From Aquimarina spinulae (lineage in GTDB: Bacteria > Bacteroidota > Bacteroidia > Flavobacteriales > Flavobacteriaceae), in contig NZ_CALSBP010000003.1 of NCBI RefSeq assembly GCF_943373825.1, forward strand, positions 310,001-374,000: a stretch of DNA of 64,000 bases, read 5' to 3'. The translations under genes were made by a program, and so were the position numbers. Below the pieces are notes generated by a model that did not search any database, was not told where the DNA came from, and saw only the letters and a list, made by a program, of their open reading frames with translations. Each line of letters begins with the position of its first letter. The stretch's first letter is position 1. Shown here piece by piece: positions 20,007-29,132 of the stretch.

Positions 20007-20052
20007 TTAGATGTAACAAACATATTCTAGTAACTCAATAAAACAAAAAATC

Positions 20053-21078
20053 ATGAATCGAAGAAACATGTTAAAAAACACAACGCTTGCTACTATAGGT
20101 GCCAGTGCTGGTATTGCTTGCGCTAACGACTCTAAAGAATCTGAAACTGCATCTGCATTATTAGCCTCAGAAAAGACAGTAGGAAAAAAAGATGTTAGCC
20201 CGGTTAATCCAGCATATTTCATTCCAAATCGCTTTAAAGACAAAACAATTATTATTACCGGGTGCGCAAGAGGAATGGGTAAAGCAGCAGTAAAAAGAGC
20301 AGCTCTAGAAGGTGCAAATGTTGTAGGTGTAGACTGGCTTAAAGAAGAAGGAAATGCGGTTATAAATGAAATTGTTAAAGAAGGTGGTTCTGCAAAATTC
20401 GTTTATGGTGATGTTTCTACTAATGAGACCTGTAAAGAAATGGTTAAAACAGCAATAGATTCTTATGGTAAACTAGATTACGCCATAAACAATGCTGGTG
20501 TAATGGATGCAATCTTTCCCGGAGACCCTATAAACTATGAAAAACAAAAACACCTTACATTTAGTCGATGTCATGAAGCAACAGATGAGTATTGGGATGT
20601 AGTGATGCGAGTAAATACAACAGGAGTATTTAAATGTATGCGTGAAGAATTAAAACAAATGGTAGCACAAAATCAAGGTGGTGCAATCGTTAATGTCGCA
20701 TCAGTCGCAGGGCTACGGGGTTTTTCGGGAACTCCCTCATATGTTGCAAGTAAACATGCCGTTAACGGGCTAACAAAAAATGCAGCTATAGATTATGCAG
20801 AATATGGTATACGAATCAATTCTGTGTGTATGGCCAATACTGCAACACCAATGGTAGAGCGAGCTTATCAACTTGTTATGGCTAAAGTAAAAGCTAGTGG
20901 AGGTAATGCTGGCATGGGAAATATTAAAACCAAAAGTCTTCTGCAGTATACAGATTCTAACCATCGAGACGCAACACCAGAAGAACAGGTAGCGATTATG
21001 TTATTTTTATTGTCTAAAGAAGCATCTAATATCACTGGAGCAAATTATGCCACTGATGGTGGATTTACTGCGTATTAA
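20053..21078 (+). CDS. SDR-family oxidoreductase with twin-arginine-like leader
   Basis: 341 aa. The N-terminus NRRNMLKNTTLATIGASAG resembles a Tat signal, and a Cys follows in IACAND, so the protein may be an exported lipoprotein. The Rossmann motif is GCARGMG (~residues 74-80), an atypical Cys replacing the first variable residue of TGxxxGxG. Catalytic Ser lies in NVASVAG and Tyr/Lys in SYVASK (Y-x3-K). These are classical SDR features for NAD(P)-dependent alcohol/ketone chemistry. Export of an NAD(P) enzyme is unusual, so the leader may also be a remnant. It follows the porin gene. Confidence 0.86.
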   Translation: MNRRNMLKNTTLATIGASAGIACANDSKESETASALLASEKTVGKKDVSPVNPAYFIPNRFKDKTIIITGCARGMGKAAVKRAALEGANVVGVDWLKEEGNAVINEIVKEGGSAKFVYGDVSTNETCKEMVKTAIDSYGKLDYAINNAGVMDAIFPGDPINYEKQKHLTFSRCHEATDEYWDVVMRVNTTGVFKCMREELKQMVAQNQGGAIVNVASVAGLRGFSGTPSYVASKHAVNGLTKNAAIDYAEYGIRINSVCMANTATPMVERAYQLVMAKVKASGGNAGMGNIKTKSLLQYTDSNHRDATPEEQVAIMLFLLSKEASNITGANYATDGGFTAY

Positions 21079-21149
21079 AGCAGTTGTACTCATGTCGATA
21101 ACCGATAACTATAAATAAAAACTAATATTAATTTTAAAAGTATTAAATA

Positions 21150-21455
21150 ATGGAAACATTAACTATTTCACAATCACTTCTAGAAGACATTTCTGAAGGA
21201 ATTGGTTCTAAATTAGAAAAGGAAACTAATCGAGAGAAAGCTGCAGATTCTTTTATAAAGAAACTTGTAGAAGACTTAAAAGAATTAAAAGAAGATCAAG
21301 ATCATGCCATCTCTTTATCTGTTCAAAAAAGGAGTGCTGGAGAATATGTTAATGAAAGACGTTATCATAGCGTACGAAAGGGTTCAGATGGAAAACCACT
21401 ATATTGTGCAGTTTCCAATACTCATTTCAATTTTCAAATAGCACTTTTAGAATAA
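21150..21455 (+). CDS. Small hypothetical protein
   Basis: 101 aa, soluble, no signal peptide. Its first ~60 residues are helical and highly charged (EKETNREKAADSFIKK); the C-terminal half has a GSDGKPLYCAVSN turn. I do not recognise it. It follows the SDR gene by 71 bp. Its last codons lie inside the upstream copy of the 89-bp repeat, and a degraded copy of the same 3' end is found at 23137-23160. Confidence 0.6.
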   Translation: METLTISQSLLEDISEGIGSKLEKETNREKAADSFIKKLVEDLKELKEDQDHAISLSVQKRSAGEYVNERRYHSVRKGSDGKPLYCAVSNTHFNFQIALLE

Positions 21456-21518
21456 CAAAAAACTACAAATCAGATATATTCATTTTGTAATTTTCTCCTG
21501 TAGGGATTTCAATAGCAT
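21430..21518. repeat. 89-bp direct repeat, copy 1
   Basis: Matches 23137-23225 at a constant offset of 1707 bases with six differences over 89 positions; the last 66 bases differ at only two. This copy includes the intact 3' end of the 21150 gene plus a dead fragment of the LytTR gene end (minus strand, encoding AIEIPTGENYKMNISDL and a stop). Confidence 0.92.
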
Positions 21519-21578
21519 ATTTAGAAAAGCATAAAAAGTCTAAAGCTTAGTAAGTTAGTAATAACACACTTCAATTAT

Positions 21579-22907
21579 TTAAAAATAATGTTTTAGTATC
21601 TTTCCATTCGCTATAACCCAAAGTGTATCCTCGTTGTATAAAATTCCTTTACAGTCTGTATCATTAGTATAATAAAGTTCCCATGATGCTCCTCCGTCTA
21701 CAGTTTTAAAAATATTTTTTCCTGAGATATACCAGCCAATGTCTTTGTTTTTAAAAGCAAAAGCTTCTACTTTAGAGCTGCTTTCATGAATAATACTCCA
21801 GATATCTCCTTTTGTTTCTGATTTAATAATCACATATTTTTCATCACCACTAAGGTTCTTAATATAAGCGATCGCATATCCTGTAGTTGCATCTACAAAA
21901 CGAATTTTCTTGATATATTCATAATTACCCGCTTTATTTTCTATTTGTATTTCTTTATTAGTCCAGTTTCCATCTTTTAAGTATAATAGCTTAGCAGGAT
22001 AGTAAGACTTGTTTTCAGGGAATGGGTATGTATATCCTCCTAACCAAACCTGATTTGAAGAAAGTGCGAAAAAAGTATCGAATTCGAAATTTGAAGGATC
22101 ATTTTCATGTACTTTATCAAATGTACTACCAGTATCAGTAGATTTATATATTCTTCCTTCTGATGTTGCAACTATGATATTACTTTCATCATTATCAACA
22201 AAAAAGTCTAAACCCCAAGAACCATTTTGAGTAAAATCATTAAGTAACTTGCTTTCTTCTTTTTCATTTTTACGATATAGAGCCAACGATCTTAACGAAT
22301 ATTCATTGTCTTTTGAACTTAAAAAGAATCCTCCATCAAGAAAATTATGATCTTGATTAATATTAGAAATACTTGCTCCCCCGTTAAACGATTTGATTAC
22401 TTCAAAAACATCATTAGATGAATTGTTTTGTATCGAAAAATAAACCTTTTCTTTATCAACTCCTCTAAAATCCTTTATACTTTCAATCGAATTATAATCG
22501 TGACCCATTGTTATCCACTTATTTTTTGTATTGTCTAATACAGCTAAGCTTTTATACGAATCATTAAAAGAAACATTGGTGTTTGGAATTTCTATTTTTA
22601 ATTCTGGAAGCACACTAACTCCCTCAGGCACCTTTATTGTTATTGTAGTATTGTTAGCAGTAGTAATCTCAACCGCTTTATTATCGAGATATACTTTTGT
22701 ATCGGTTATATCACTACCAAAATTTTCTCCTAAAATAGATACTAGATCGTTAACATAAGCATACTCTGTAGAAAAAGAAGTAACCTTGGCGTCTATCGTT
22801 TCTATTTGTTCATTAAGATCTTGGCTATCTTCTGAATCTGAACCGCAACCAAAGGCTGTAACTAATAGTAATGTAATTAATGGGTAATTCAAAAATCGTT
22901 TTTTCAT
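21579..22907 (-). CDS. Lipoprotein with IPT/TIG domain and BNR/YCF48-like repeats
   Basis: 442 aa from ATG at 22907; in-frame codons further upstream would hide the signal, while MKKRFLNYPLITLLLVTAFGC is a textbook lipoprotein signal (Cys near 21). An IPT/TIG-like immunoglobulin domain follows (about 35-120: VTSFS, LGENFGSDITDTKVYLDN). The rest contains beta-propeller-type repeats with the pattern YKSTDTGSTF and FKTVDGGASWELYY, as in BNR or YCF48 proteins. It is a surface-exposed protein of unknown binding target. The gene and its flanks lie exactly between two copies of an 89-bp direct repeat, so it looks like an insertion between a convergent gene pair. Confidence 0.8.
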   Translation of the reverse strand: MKKRFLNYPLITLLLVTAFGCGSDSEDSQDLNEQIETIDAKVTSFSTEYAYVNDLVSILGENFGSDITDTKVYLDNKAVEITTANNTTITIKVPEGVSVLPELKIEIPNTNVSFNDSYKSLAVLDNTKNKWITMGHDYNSIESIKDFRGVDKEKVYFSIQNNSSNDVFEVIKSFNGGASISNINQDHNFLDGGFFLSSKDNEYSLRSLALYRKNEKEESKLLNDFTQNGSWGLDFFVDNDESNIIVATSEGRIYKSTDTGSTFDKVHENDPSNFEFDTFFALSSNQVWLGGYTYPFPENKSYYPAKLLYLKDGNWTNKEIQIENKAGNYEYIKKIRFVDATTGYAIAYIKNLSGDEKYVIIKSETKGDIWSIIHESSSKVEAFAFKNKDIGWYISGKNIFKTVDGGASWELYYTNDTDCKGILYNEDTLWVIANGKILKHYF

Positions 22908-23016
22908 TTTGTTTGTATTCCTTTTATTTTTCCAATTAAAATTAGACCATAAACACGTACTTATCAGTTTGTATATCCACAATCTTACTTAAATCAGTGT
23001 AAGTCTATTCCTAGGA

Positions 23017-23024
23017 CAAATATA
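23017..23024 (-). promoter_or_regulatory. Possible -7 box for the IPT/BNR lipoprotein gene
   Basis: Plus-strand CAAATATA reads TATATTTG on the minus strand, fitting TAnnTTTG. A CTTG at 23046-23049 (minus strand) is a weak -33 candidate with a 21-base spacer. It would give a leader of about 100 bases before the start at 22907. Confidence 0.3.
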
Positions 23025-23136
23025 GTATTATGAATAACTAAAAAACAAGAAAGGGTGGTCAATATTTATAAATAGAGGATGTTAATTCATGTGTTTTTAC
23101 TCAGGATTCAAGGAGCTCTAATACTACCCAATAAAC

Positions 23137-23225
23137 ATTTTCAAATTGTACTTTTATCATAACAAAAAACTACAAATCAGATATATTCATTTTGTAATTT
23201 TCTCCGATAGGGATTTCAATAGCAT
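23137..23225. repeat. 89-bp direct repeat, copy 2
   Basis: Partner of 21430-21518. This copy contains the intact 3' end of the LytTR-domain frame and a mutated version of the 3' end of the 21150 gene. Each copy therefore preserves a different one of the two convergent gene ends. Confidence 0.92.
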
Positions 23226-23490
23226 CAATCTCGATATCTTGTTTTGTATACGCTGTAATTTTATCTCGATTTACGATGTAGGAACGATGTGTTCTTATAA
23301 ATCGTTCATCTAATCTATCTTCAAATGCAGTTAGGCTATATTTTATAAGCCGGGTTTTATTAGACAAATGAATCTTAATATAATCTTTTACGCTTTCTAT
23401 ATATAGAATATTATCATAGAAGACTTTTACTTGTTTTCGATCCTCGCGTATAAAAATAAAATCATCCTTTTTGAGGGTGGTTTTTTTCAA
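23170..23490 (-). CDS. LytTR DNA-binding half of a frameshifted response regulator
   Basis: 106 codons from a TTG at 23490. The domain (IREDRKQVKVFYDNILYIES through THRSYIVNRDKI to GENYKMNISDL) is a complete LytTR DNA-binding domain. In LytR/AlgR-type regulators it is fused behind a receiver; here the receiver lies in the other frame and overlaps it by 29 bases. The TTG start may be artificial: the natural reading is continuation from the receiver after loss of one A in a run of seven. It may be translated separately, as a fusion by slippage, or not at all. Confidence 0.7.
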   Translation of the reverse strand: MKKTTLKKDDFIFIREDRKQVKVFYDNILYIESVKDYIKIHLSNKTRLIKYSLTAFEDRLDERFIRTHRSYIVNRDKITAYTKQDIEIDAIEIPIGENYKMNISDL

Positions 23491-23866
23491 CCTCGGTAGA
23501 GGTTGATCGCGTATTTTGTAGCGAAATGAATTTTTCGGTTGCCATAAAAAACCTACTAAAAGTTATAGGTTTTAAAAGATAATCCACAGCATTCAATTCA
23601 AATCCATCAAGAGCATAATCTCTATACGCTGTTGTAAATATTACATGAGGCTTAACAATAAGATTTTTAAAAAAATCTGTACCTTTTAATACAGGCATTT
23701 CTATGTCGAGAAAAAGTAAATCAATTGATTGTTGCTGTAATATTTTACTAGCTTCTATTGCACTATTGCAAGATGCCACCAATTCAAAACCATCTAACTG
23801 TTTCAAATGCGTTTCTATTAGCTCTCTGGCTAATTCTTCGTCATCTACTATTAAACACGTATACAT
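23462..23866 (-). CDS. Receiver half of a frameshifted LytTR response regulator
   Basis: 134 codons: a REC domain with the acidic pair near IVDDEE (8-9), phospho-acceptor Asp54 in LFLDIEMP, Thr in FTTAY and Lys in LLKP. Past residue ~125 the frame runs into NHPQKG and stops, whereas the +1 frame continues as EKTTLKKDD into a LytTR domain. It starts within the stop of the sensor kinase gene (one-base overlap), so kinase and receiver are translationally coupled. Expected role: phospho-receiver for the adjacent LytS-type kinase. Confidence 0.75.
   Translation of the reverse strand: MYTCLIVDDEELARELIETHLKQLDGFELVASCNSAIEASKILQQQSIDLLFLDIEMPVLKGTDFFKNLIVKPHVIFTTAYRDYALDGFELNAVDYLLKPITFSRFFMATEKFISLQNTRSTSTEVEKNHPQKG
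23481..23487 (-). other. A7 homopolymer at the frameshift between receiver and LytTR domains
   Basis: The minus strand has seven A in the receiver-LytTR linker. Six A would join both domains in a single frame of about 232 codons (23170-23866). Indels in homopolymers arise by real mutation, phase variation, polymerase slippage or sequencing error; the sequence alone cannot distinguish these. Confidence 0.8.
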
Positions 23867-24927
23867 TATTTAGCTTTCAAAATTAAACGAACACAATATT
23901 TATCACTTTCTTCCTCAATATCCAAAGAATAATCATCTCCATACAGTAAATCTAATTGTTTTTGAACATTACTCAATCCTATACACTTCTGATTTTTATT
24001 TTCAGCAGATATTGTTGATTTAGAATTTTCAATATTAAAAATAATATGGTGGTTATCCGAACTAATTGTGATTGAAATAAAAGCTTCCTTTAGTTCCTGA
24101 GTCACACCATGTTTAAAAGCGTTTTCTATAAAAGTTAATAGCAGTAAGGGAGCTATTTTTGAATCCTCTGTGCTATTATTTTTAAAAGAAATACGAACTC
24201 TGTTTCCGTACCGTATTTTTTCTAAAGCAATGTAATTCTCAATCAACTCAATTTCTTTTTGGATGGATACAAATTTGTTATTACAGCGATACAACATATA
24301 ATCCAAAATATCAGATAGTTTTTCAATCACTTCTGGTGCATGATCTGATTTTTTTATGGCCAGAGCATACAAATTATTTAATGTATTGAATAAAAAGTGC
24401 GGATTTAATTGATTTTTCAAAGCAGTTAATTCAGCTATTTTTTTTTGCTCATTGAGTTTTAAATAATTCTGCTGATTTTTATAAAACCTAAACATTAAGA
24501 GCAGGGCAGTAGGAGTTAAAAATTTAATACTCTTACTCAAAAAAACCGAAAAATTTAAAAGCCTTTCCCAAAAAGATTGTTTTGCATAATGTTGAACTAT
24601 TGGACTATAGTAGTCAAAGTACCTTACATCATAATAATATATTCTATAATATATATATATGGCATACATAACAAACAATAAAATAATCAACCATAGAATA
24701 AACCAGCCCGTTTTCCCTTTATTTAAAAAATTTGGAACCAAATAGTATAGACAAGTGTATGCTATTAGTATTTGTATGGCAATGAAGATGATATAAGATT
24801 CAAATAGTTGTAGATAGTTATTATAGTTATCGATATTAGCAGATAATGTAAAATAGAGGAATATACCTATCCAGAACAATACGTGTCGTACTTCTGATTT
24901 ATCAAAGTATGTTTTTAAAGACTCCAT
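23866..24927 (-). CDS. LytS/YehU-type sensor histidine kinase
   Basis: 353 aa. Four hydrophobic segments occupy roughly residues 16-150. A short coiled linker (LNEQKKIAELTALK) leads to the His_kinase domain with His177 in NQLNPHFLFNTLNNL, followed by a HATPase domain with N-box FIENAFKHG and a GLSN segment. It lacks a separate periplasmic sensor domain, so it probably senses within the membrane. Its partner is the LytTR-type regulator downstream, which overlaps by one base but is frameshifted. CAAATATA at 24939-24946 could be a minus-strand -7 box very close to the start. Confidence 0.92.
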   Translation of the reverse strand: MESLKTYFDKSEVRHVLFWIGIFLYFTLSANIDNYNNYLQLFESYIIFIAIQILIAYTCLYYLVPNFLNKGKTGWFILWLIILLFVMYAIYIYYRIYYYDVRYFDYYSPIVQHYAKQSFWERLLNFSVFLSKSIKFLTPTALLLMFRFYKNQQNYLKLNEQKKIAELTALKNQLNPHFLFNTLNNLYALAIKKSDHAPEVIEKLSDILDYMLYRCNNKFVSIQKEIELIENYIALEKIRYGNRVRISFKNNSTEDSKIAPLLLLTFIENAFKHGVTQELKEAFISITISSDNHHIIFNIENSKSTISAENKNQKCIGLSNVQKQLDLLYGDDYSLDIEEESDKYCVRLILKAK

Positions 24928-25127
24928 ATACCAAATTGCAAATATAGCTTATACAGCTTGTATAAAGATTATTTATCTACCAAGCTCGTGTTTAAAGTTA
25001 TAAACGGGCAAAAATCAGCTACCAAAACCTAAAAAGATCTTAATAGACTAAATTTCTTCTTCGGTCTACTTTTAAAAAAACGTAAGAATATCAACCATAG
25101 TTTTGATTAAACTTAAAATATAAATCT

Positions 25128-25634
25128 ATGAAACGTCTATTTTTTACTACGTTCCCTTTTTGTTTTTTACTTGTTTTATCACAATACAAGATGATGAACC
25201 ATGGTAAAACTATTATAAACAACGATACACTTCTTTATAAGAGTACAAACGAAATAGTCAAAACAAACCATTCATTTTCAGAAAAGGAAATGATTGAAAA
25301 AACGCTTAATAATTATATTCAAGGGAGTTCTTATAATGAATTAGAAAAACTAGAAAGTGCTTTTGCTGCAGATGCATCTTTATACCTTACAGTAAAAGGT
25401 ACCTTTAAAAGATTAACTCCAGTAGATTATCTCAATTATTTTAAGAATAAGAAAAAAGGAGTCTATAACGGACGAACAGGAAATATTCTATCAATCGAGA
25501 TATATCGTGATATAGCCACAGCCAAAGTCGAAATTTTTATTCCGGAGAGAAAAACAAAACTAATGGATCTTTTTCTATTAAAAAAGCTGAAAGGTGATTG
25601 GAAAATAATTACTAAAACAGCTACAAAGCTATAG
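25128..25634 (+). CDS. NTF2-like / lumazine-binding-like exported protein
   Basis: 168 aa. A hydrophobic N-terminus (residues 3-20) is a signal peptide or anchor. The body, KTLNNYIQGSSYNELEKLES through YLNYFKNKKK to the WKIITKTATKL end, matches the SnoaL/NTF2-like (Lumazine_bd_2) pattern. The family often has no known substrate. The gene is divergent from the kinase gene and 17 bp before the DUF5916 gene, so it is probably its operon partner. TAGTTTTG at 25098-25105 is a -7-like box without a clear -33. Confidence 0.75.
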   Translation: MKRLFFTTFPFCFLLVLSQYKMMNHGKTIINNDTLLYKSTNEIVKTNHSFSEKEMIEKTLNNYIQGSSYNELEKLESAFAADASLYLTVKGTFKRLTPVDYLNYFKNKKKGVYNGRTGNILSIEIYRDIATAKVEIFIPERKTKLMDLFLLKKLKGDWKIITKTATKL

Positions 25635-25651
25635 GTTTCTAAATTTTATAT

Positions 25652-27814
25652 ATGAAAAAAATATTTTTGATAGCACTTTGTTTTTTATCTGCTTTGCATA
25701 CTCAGGCACAAACAAAAACCATTCAATTTAAGAAGGCTACAATTACAATAGATGGCCAGTTAGATGAATCTATCTGGAAAGAGCTTCCTGAGTATTCGGG
25801 TTTTTATAATTATATGCCAATAGACGAAGGCTTAGCAGAAAATCAAACATCTGTACGACTATTTCATAATGGAGAATATTTATACGTGAGTTTAATTTAT
25901 AATGATACTACACCAAAAACACAGGTTAGTTCTTTAAAGCGAGATGTTCCTATTGGGTTAAGTGATGGGTTTGCCATGGTTTTAGATACACAAAATCAAC
26001 AACAAAACGCATATTATTTTTCTGTAAATAGTTACAGTACACAAATAGATGGTATTGTTGAACGTATTAATGAAGGATATGATTTTAGCACAAGTTGGAA
26101 TACGATATGGAAAGCTAAAGCCTTTATGAATGGTAATCAAAAACAATATGAAATAGCTATTCCTTTAAAAGCATTAAATTTTGATACGAATAATGCTGTT
26201 TTCGGAGTTCAGTTTTATGTTAGAGATATTAAAAATAATTCCTGGACTATTTTAAAAAATGTAAAACGTAATTATCGCCTTTTTGATTTACGATTTACCG
26301 AAAAAATGACCGTTGAAGATTTACCCAATACATCAACTTCACGTTTTACAACAACACCATCTATTACCGCAAACTATCAGACCGATGTGGTAGAGGATGA
26401 TACAGAGACTACATTTAAACCAAGCCTGGATGTGCAATACAATGTCACCTCTTCTCTTCGATTAGATGCGACAATAAATCCTGATTTTTCACAAATTGAT
26501 ATCGATCAACAAGTAACAAATCTAACTCGATTTTCGGTTTTTTTCCCCGAAAGACGTAATTTTTTTCTTGAAAACTCAGATCTGTTTTCAAATCTAGGAG
26601 TCGATGGTGTAAACCCTTTTTATTCAAGGCGTATAGGAGCAAATTCAGATATCCAATTTGGGTTAAAATTATCAGGAAATGTATCCCCAAAAACTAGAAT
26701 TGGAGTTTTAGATGTACAAACCGATAAAGAAAATGAAATCGCTTCAGAAAATTTTGGAGCCCTTGTTGTCGAACAACAATTATCAAAAAACTTTACCACA
26801 ACTGGTTTTTTTATCAATAGACAACAAACAGATAAATTTAAATTGATCAACGACTATAATCGAGTAGCAGGTGTCAATATAAATTATAAATCTGATAATA
26901 ATAAATGGCTTGGTCTGGCCAATTTCGGGAAAAGTTTTAATGATGGAATTTCTAAAGACAATAATTTTTATAACGCAGGAATTTGGTTTAACAAGAGAGG
27001 TTTAGAATGGAATGCTGCAATCAAAAATGTAGGTAAAAACTATATAACCGATGTTGGTTTTACGCCAAGATTATATAATTATGATGCTATCAATGATGTT
27101 GTAGTAAGAGAAGGGTATACCCAAACTACAGCGGGAATAGAATATCAGAAATTTTATGAAAAATCCAAAATAGTAAACTCTGTTCGTTATTTGAATTATA
27201 GTAATGACACTTATTTAGATGAACATGGTAAATTGAATCAGTCATCGCATTTCTTAAATTCAGCTATATTCTTTAAAAACCTATCAGCTTTATATTATGT
27301 ATTTAGATATGAGTACGTGGATTTAAGGTATGGTTTTGATCCATTAGGAAATGGTAATTCATTAATCCCAAATGAATATCGCTTTGGGATTTTAAAAATT
27401 GGATACAACTCTGCAAATAATCAAAAATTTAGATATCGTTTCAATATGCAAGCAGGAAATTATTATAGTGGAAAAAGAACAGCTGCAGGAACGTATCTAA
27501 ATTATCAGTTATTACCTTTTGCAAATTTAGAACTAAGATATGATATTAATAAAATTGATTTGAATCTGTTAGGAAAAGAAACTTTTCATTTGGCTCGTTT
27601 TACGGGACAAATTTTCTTTTCTAATCGATTAAACTGGACAACCTATGTGCAATACAATACACAACGAGATAATTTTAATATCAACAGCAGGTTACAATGG
27701 GAATACAAACCTTTATCATATGTTTATTTGGTTGTTTCTGATAATTATAACAAAGATATTGCCCGCACAAATTGGGGAGTTGCCTTTAAAATGAATTATC
27801 GTTTTGATTTTTAA
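25652..27814 (+). CDS. CBM9-like / DUF5916 outer-membrane protein
   Basis: 720 aa with a signal peptide ending near TQAQ. Residues ~25-215 form a carbohydrate-binding family 9-like beta-sandwich (ATITIDGQLDESIWKELP, then SVRLFHNGEYLYVSL). The remainder is DUF5916, a predicted barrel with PDFSQIDIDQQ and FFPERRNFFLEN motifs typical of the family. The C-terminus ends in a strand with Phe. Such proteins are widespread in Bacteroidota; a role in binding or uptake at the surface is likely but unproved. A terminator follows. Confidence 0.88.
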   Translation: MKKIFLIALCFLSALHTQAQTKTIQFKKATITIDGQLDESIWKELPEYSGFYNYMPIDEGLAENQTSVRLFHNGEYLYVSLIYNDTTPKTQVSSLKRDVPIGLSDGFAMVLDTQNQQQNAYYFSVNSYSTQIDGIVERINEGYDFSTSWNTIWKAKAFMNGNQKQYEIAIPLKALNFDTNNAVFGVQFYVRDIKNNSWTILKNVKRNYRLFDLRFTEKMTVEDLPNTSTSRFTTTPSITANYQTDVVEDDTETTFKPSLDVQYNVTSSLRLDATINPDFSQIDIDQQVTNLTRFSVFFPERRNFFLENSDLFSNLGVDGVNPFYSRRIGANSDIQFGLKLSGNVSPKTRIGVLDVQTDKENEIASENFGALVVEQQLSKNFTTTGFFINRQQTDKFKLINDYNRVAGVNINYKSDNNKWLGLANFGKSFNDGISKDNNFYNAGIWFNKRGLEWNAAIKNVGKNYITDVGFTPRLYNYDAINDVVVREGYTQTTAGIEYQKFYEKSKIVNSVRYLNYSNDTYLDEHGKLNQSSHFLNSAIFFKNLSALYYVFRYEYVDLRYGFDPLGNGNSLIPNEYRFGILKIGYNSANNQKFRYRFNMQAGNYYSGKRTAAGTYLNYQLLPFANLELRYDINKIDLNLLGKETFHLARFTGQIFFSNRLNWTTYVQYNTQRDNFNINSRLQWEYKPLSYVYLVVSDNYNKDIARTNWGVAFKMNYRFDF

Positions 27815-27910
27815 TCCCTGATTTTTATAAAGAAATCTAATTACAAAACCAATACACCAAAATTTGAAATAATAGAAGCAATTAAAGAAAAGAAATAAGG
27901 AAATGCATAT

Positions 27911-27951
27911 AAAAGGTTACAAGTTAAACTCTAATTTGTAACCTTTTTTTT
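27911..27951 (+). terminator. Rho-independent terminator after the DUF5916 gene
   Basis: AAAAGGTTACAA (27911-27922) pairs with TTGTAACCTTTT (27936-27947), followed by a run of T. It lies about 100 bases after the stop codon. Confidence 0.85.
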
Positions 27952-28016
27952 AATCGTCTTGTCAAATACATGTGAATTCACAATACCATAGTTACTCACA
28001 TTTAAAATTTGATAAA

Positions 28017-29123
28017 ATGAATCAATTAAAACAAATTTCTATAGTATATATATTGTTATTCATAACAATGTCAGGAATATCTTTCGGACAAACTAATTCT
28101 GAATTTATAAGAGTTCCCGATGGTAGAAATATTAATGTCTTTAAACTTAACCAACATATAGGAAAAGCAATGGACTCCATAGGAGTACCAGGCCTTTCTA
28201 TTGCTATAGTGAACAATAACAAAATTGTATATCATAATACATTTGGAGTTGTAAATAATAAGACACAGGAACCAGTAACCAAACAAACTATCTTTGAAGC
28301 AGCCTCTCTCTCTAAACCATTGTTTGCATATTTCATAATGAAAATGGCAGAAATGGGTAAGATTGATATAGATAAACCAATTTATCCATATCTTAAAGCT
28401 ATATTTCCTACAGGAGTTATTGCTAAAGAATCTTTTGAAGCATATCAAACTTTAACTCCTCGCATTATAATGTCTCATGGAACAGGAATTCCTAATTGGG
28501 TCAAAGGGCCTATCAAAATAGCCTTTAAACCTGGAACAGATTTTTCTTATTCTGGTGAAGCATATCAACATTTAGGAGCCGCTTTTGGGACAAAACTAGG
28601 TATTGGATGGGGCAGTGCACTAGATTCTCTTTTTCTTAAAGAAGCAGCCCATCCCATTGGTATGAATAAAAGTTTTTATACTTGGAATGATATATTAGAA
28701 AACCATGCAGCTAAGGGACATATGAAAGGTAAAGTAAACCTGGAAATGCATAGGGATAAAAAAGTAGGACCTGGATATAGTTTGCAATCTGATGCCCAGG
28801 ATTATGCTTTATTTTTGATAGAAATGATGAATCCCAAGAATATAAAAAAGCATACTCGTGATGAAATGCTTAAAGAGCATAATCATTTTAAACCTGATAG
28901 CAAACTTTTAAAAGAAACAGGGCAAACAGGTTGGGGACTCGGTTTTGCTCAGAAGCCTACACCATATGGAATGATGCATTTACATACAGGAAACAATCAA
29001 GATTTTCAAGCGTATACCATGTTTATCCCCGATCAAGAATACGGGTTTGTAATGTTTGGAAATTCGGATAATTTGTTTCCTTTACTAGAAACAATAGAAC
29101 AACTTTTAGGAGAACATTTTTAA
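28017..29123 (+). CDS. Serine hydrolase, class C beta-lactamase-like
   Basis: 368 aa from ATG at 28017, chosen because it yields a signal peptide (MNQLKQISIVYILLFITMSG); a GTG 15 codons upstream does not. The SxxK motif is SLSK in EAASLSKP, the Tyr motif is YSG in FSYSGEAYQH, and HTG occurs in LHTGNNQD, the layout of penicillin-binding/esterase family XII proteins. It is exported. It may be a D,D-peptidase or esterase rather than a true beta-lactamase. It is the first gene of a run that includes an ECF sigma factor. Confidence 0.86.
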   Translation: MNQLKQISIVYILLFITMSGISFGQTNSEFIRVPDGRNINVFKLNQHIGKAMDSIGVPGLSIAIVNNNKIVYHNTFGVVNNKTQEPVTKQTIFEAASLSKPLFAYFIMKMAEMGKIDIDKPIYPYLKAIFPTGVIAKESFEAYQTLTPRIIMSHGTGIPNWVKGPIKIAFKPGTDFSYSGEAYQHLGAAFGTKLGIGWGSALDSLFLKEAAHPIGMNKSFYTWNDILENHAAKGHMKGKVNLEMHRDKKVGPGYSLQSDAQDYALFLIEMMNPKNIKKHTRDEMLKEHNHFKPDSKLLKETGQTGWGLGFAQKPTPYGMMHLHTGNNQDFQAYTMFIPDQEYGFVMFGNSDNLFPLLETIEQLLGEHF

Positions 29124-29132
29124 GATAATCAT

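Noticed and set aside
21579..22982. Longer start for the IPT/BNR lipoprotein gene (25 extra codons)
   Set aside because: It would place a charged stretch before the lipoprotein signal; the ATG at 22907 fits the lipobox.
21430..23225. Insertion sequence explanation for the 89-bp repeats
   Set aside because: No transposase, no terminal inverted repeats, and the repeats are far longer than target-site duplications.
27972..28016. GTG start 15 codons upstream of the serine hydrolase
   Set aside because: It would place polar residues before the signal peptide that begins at 28017.
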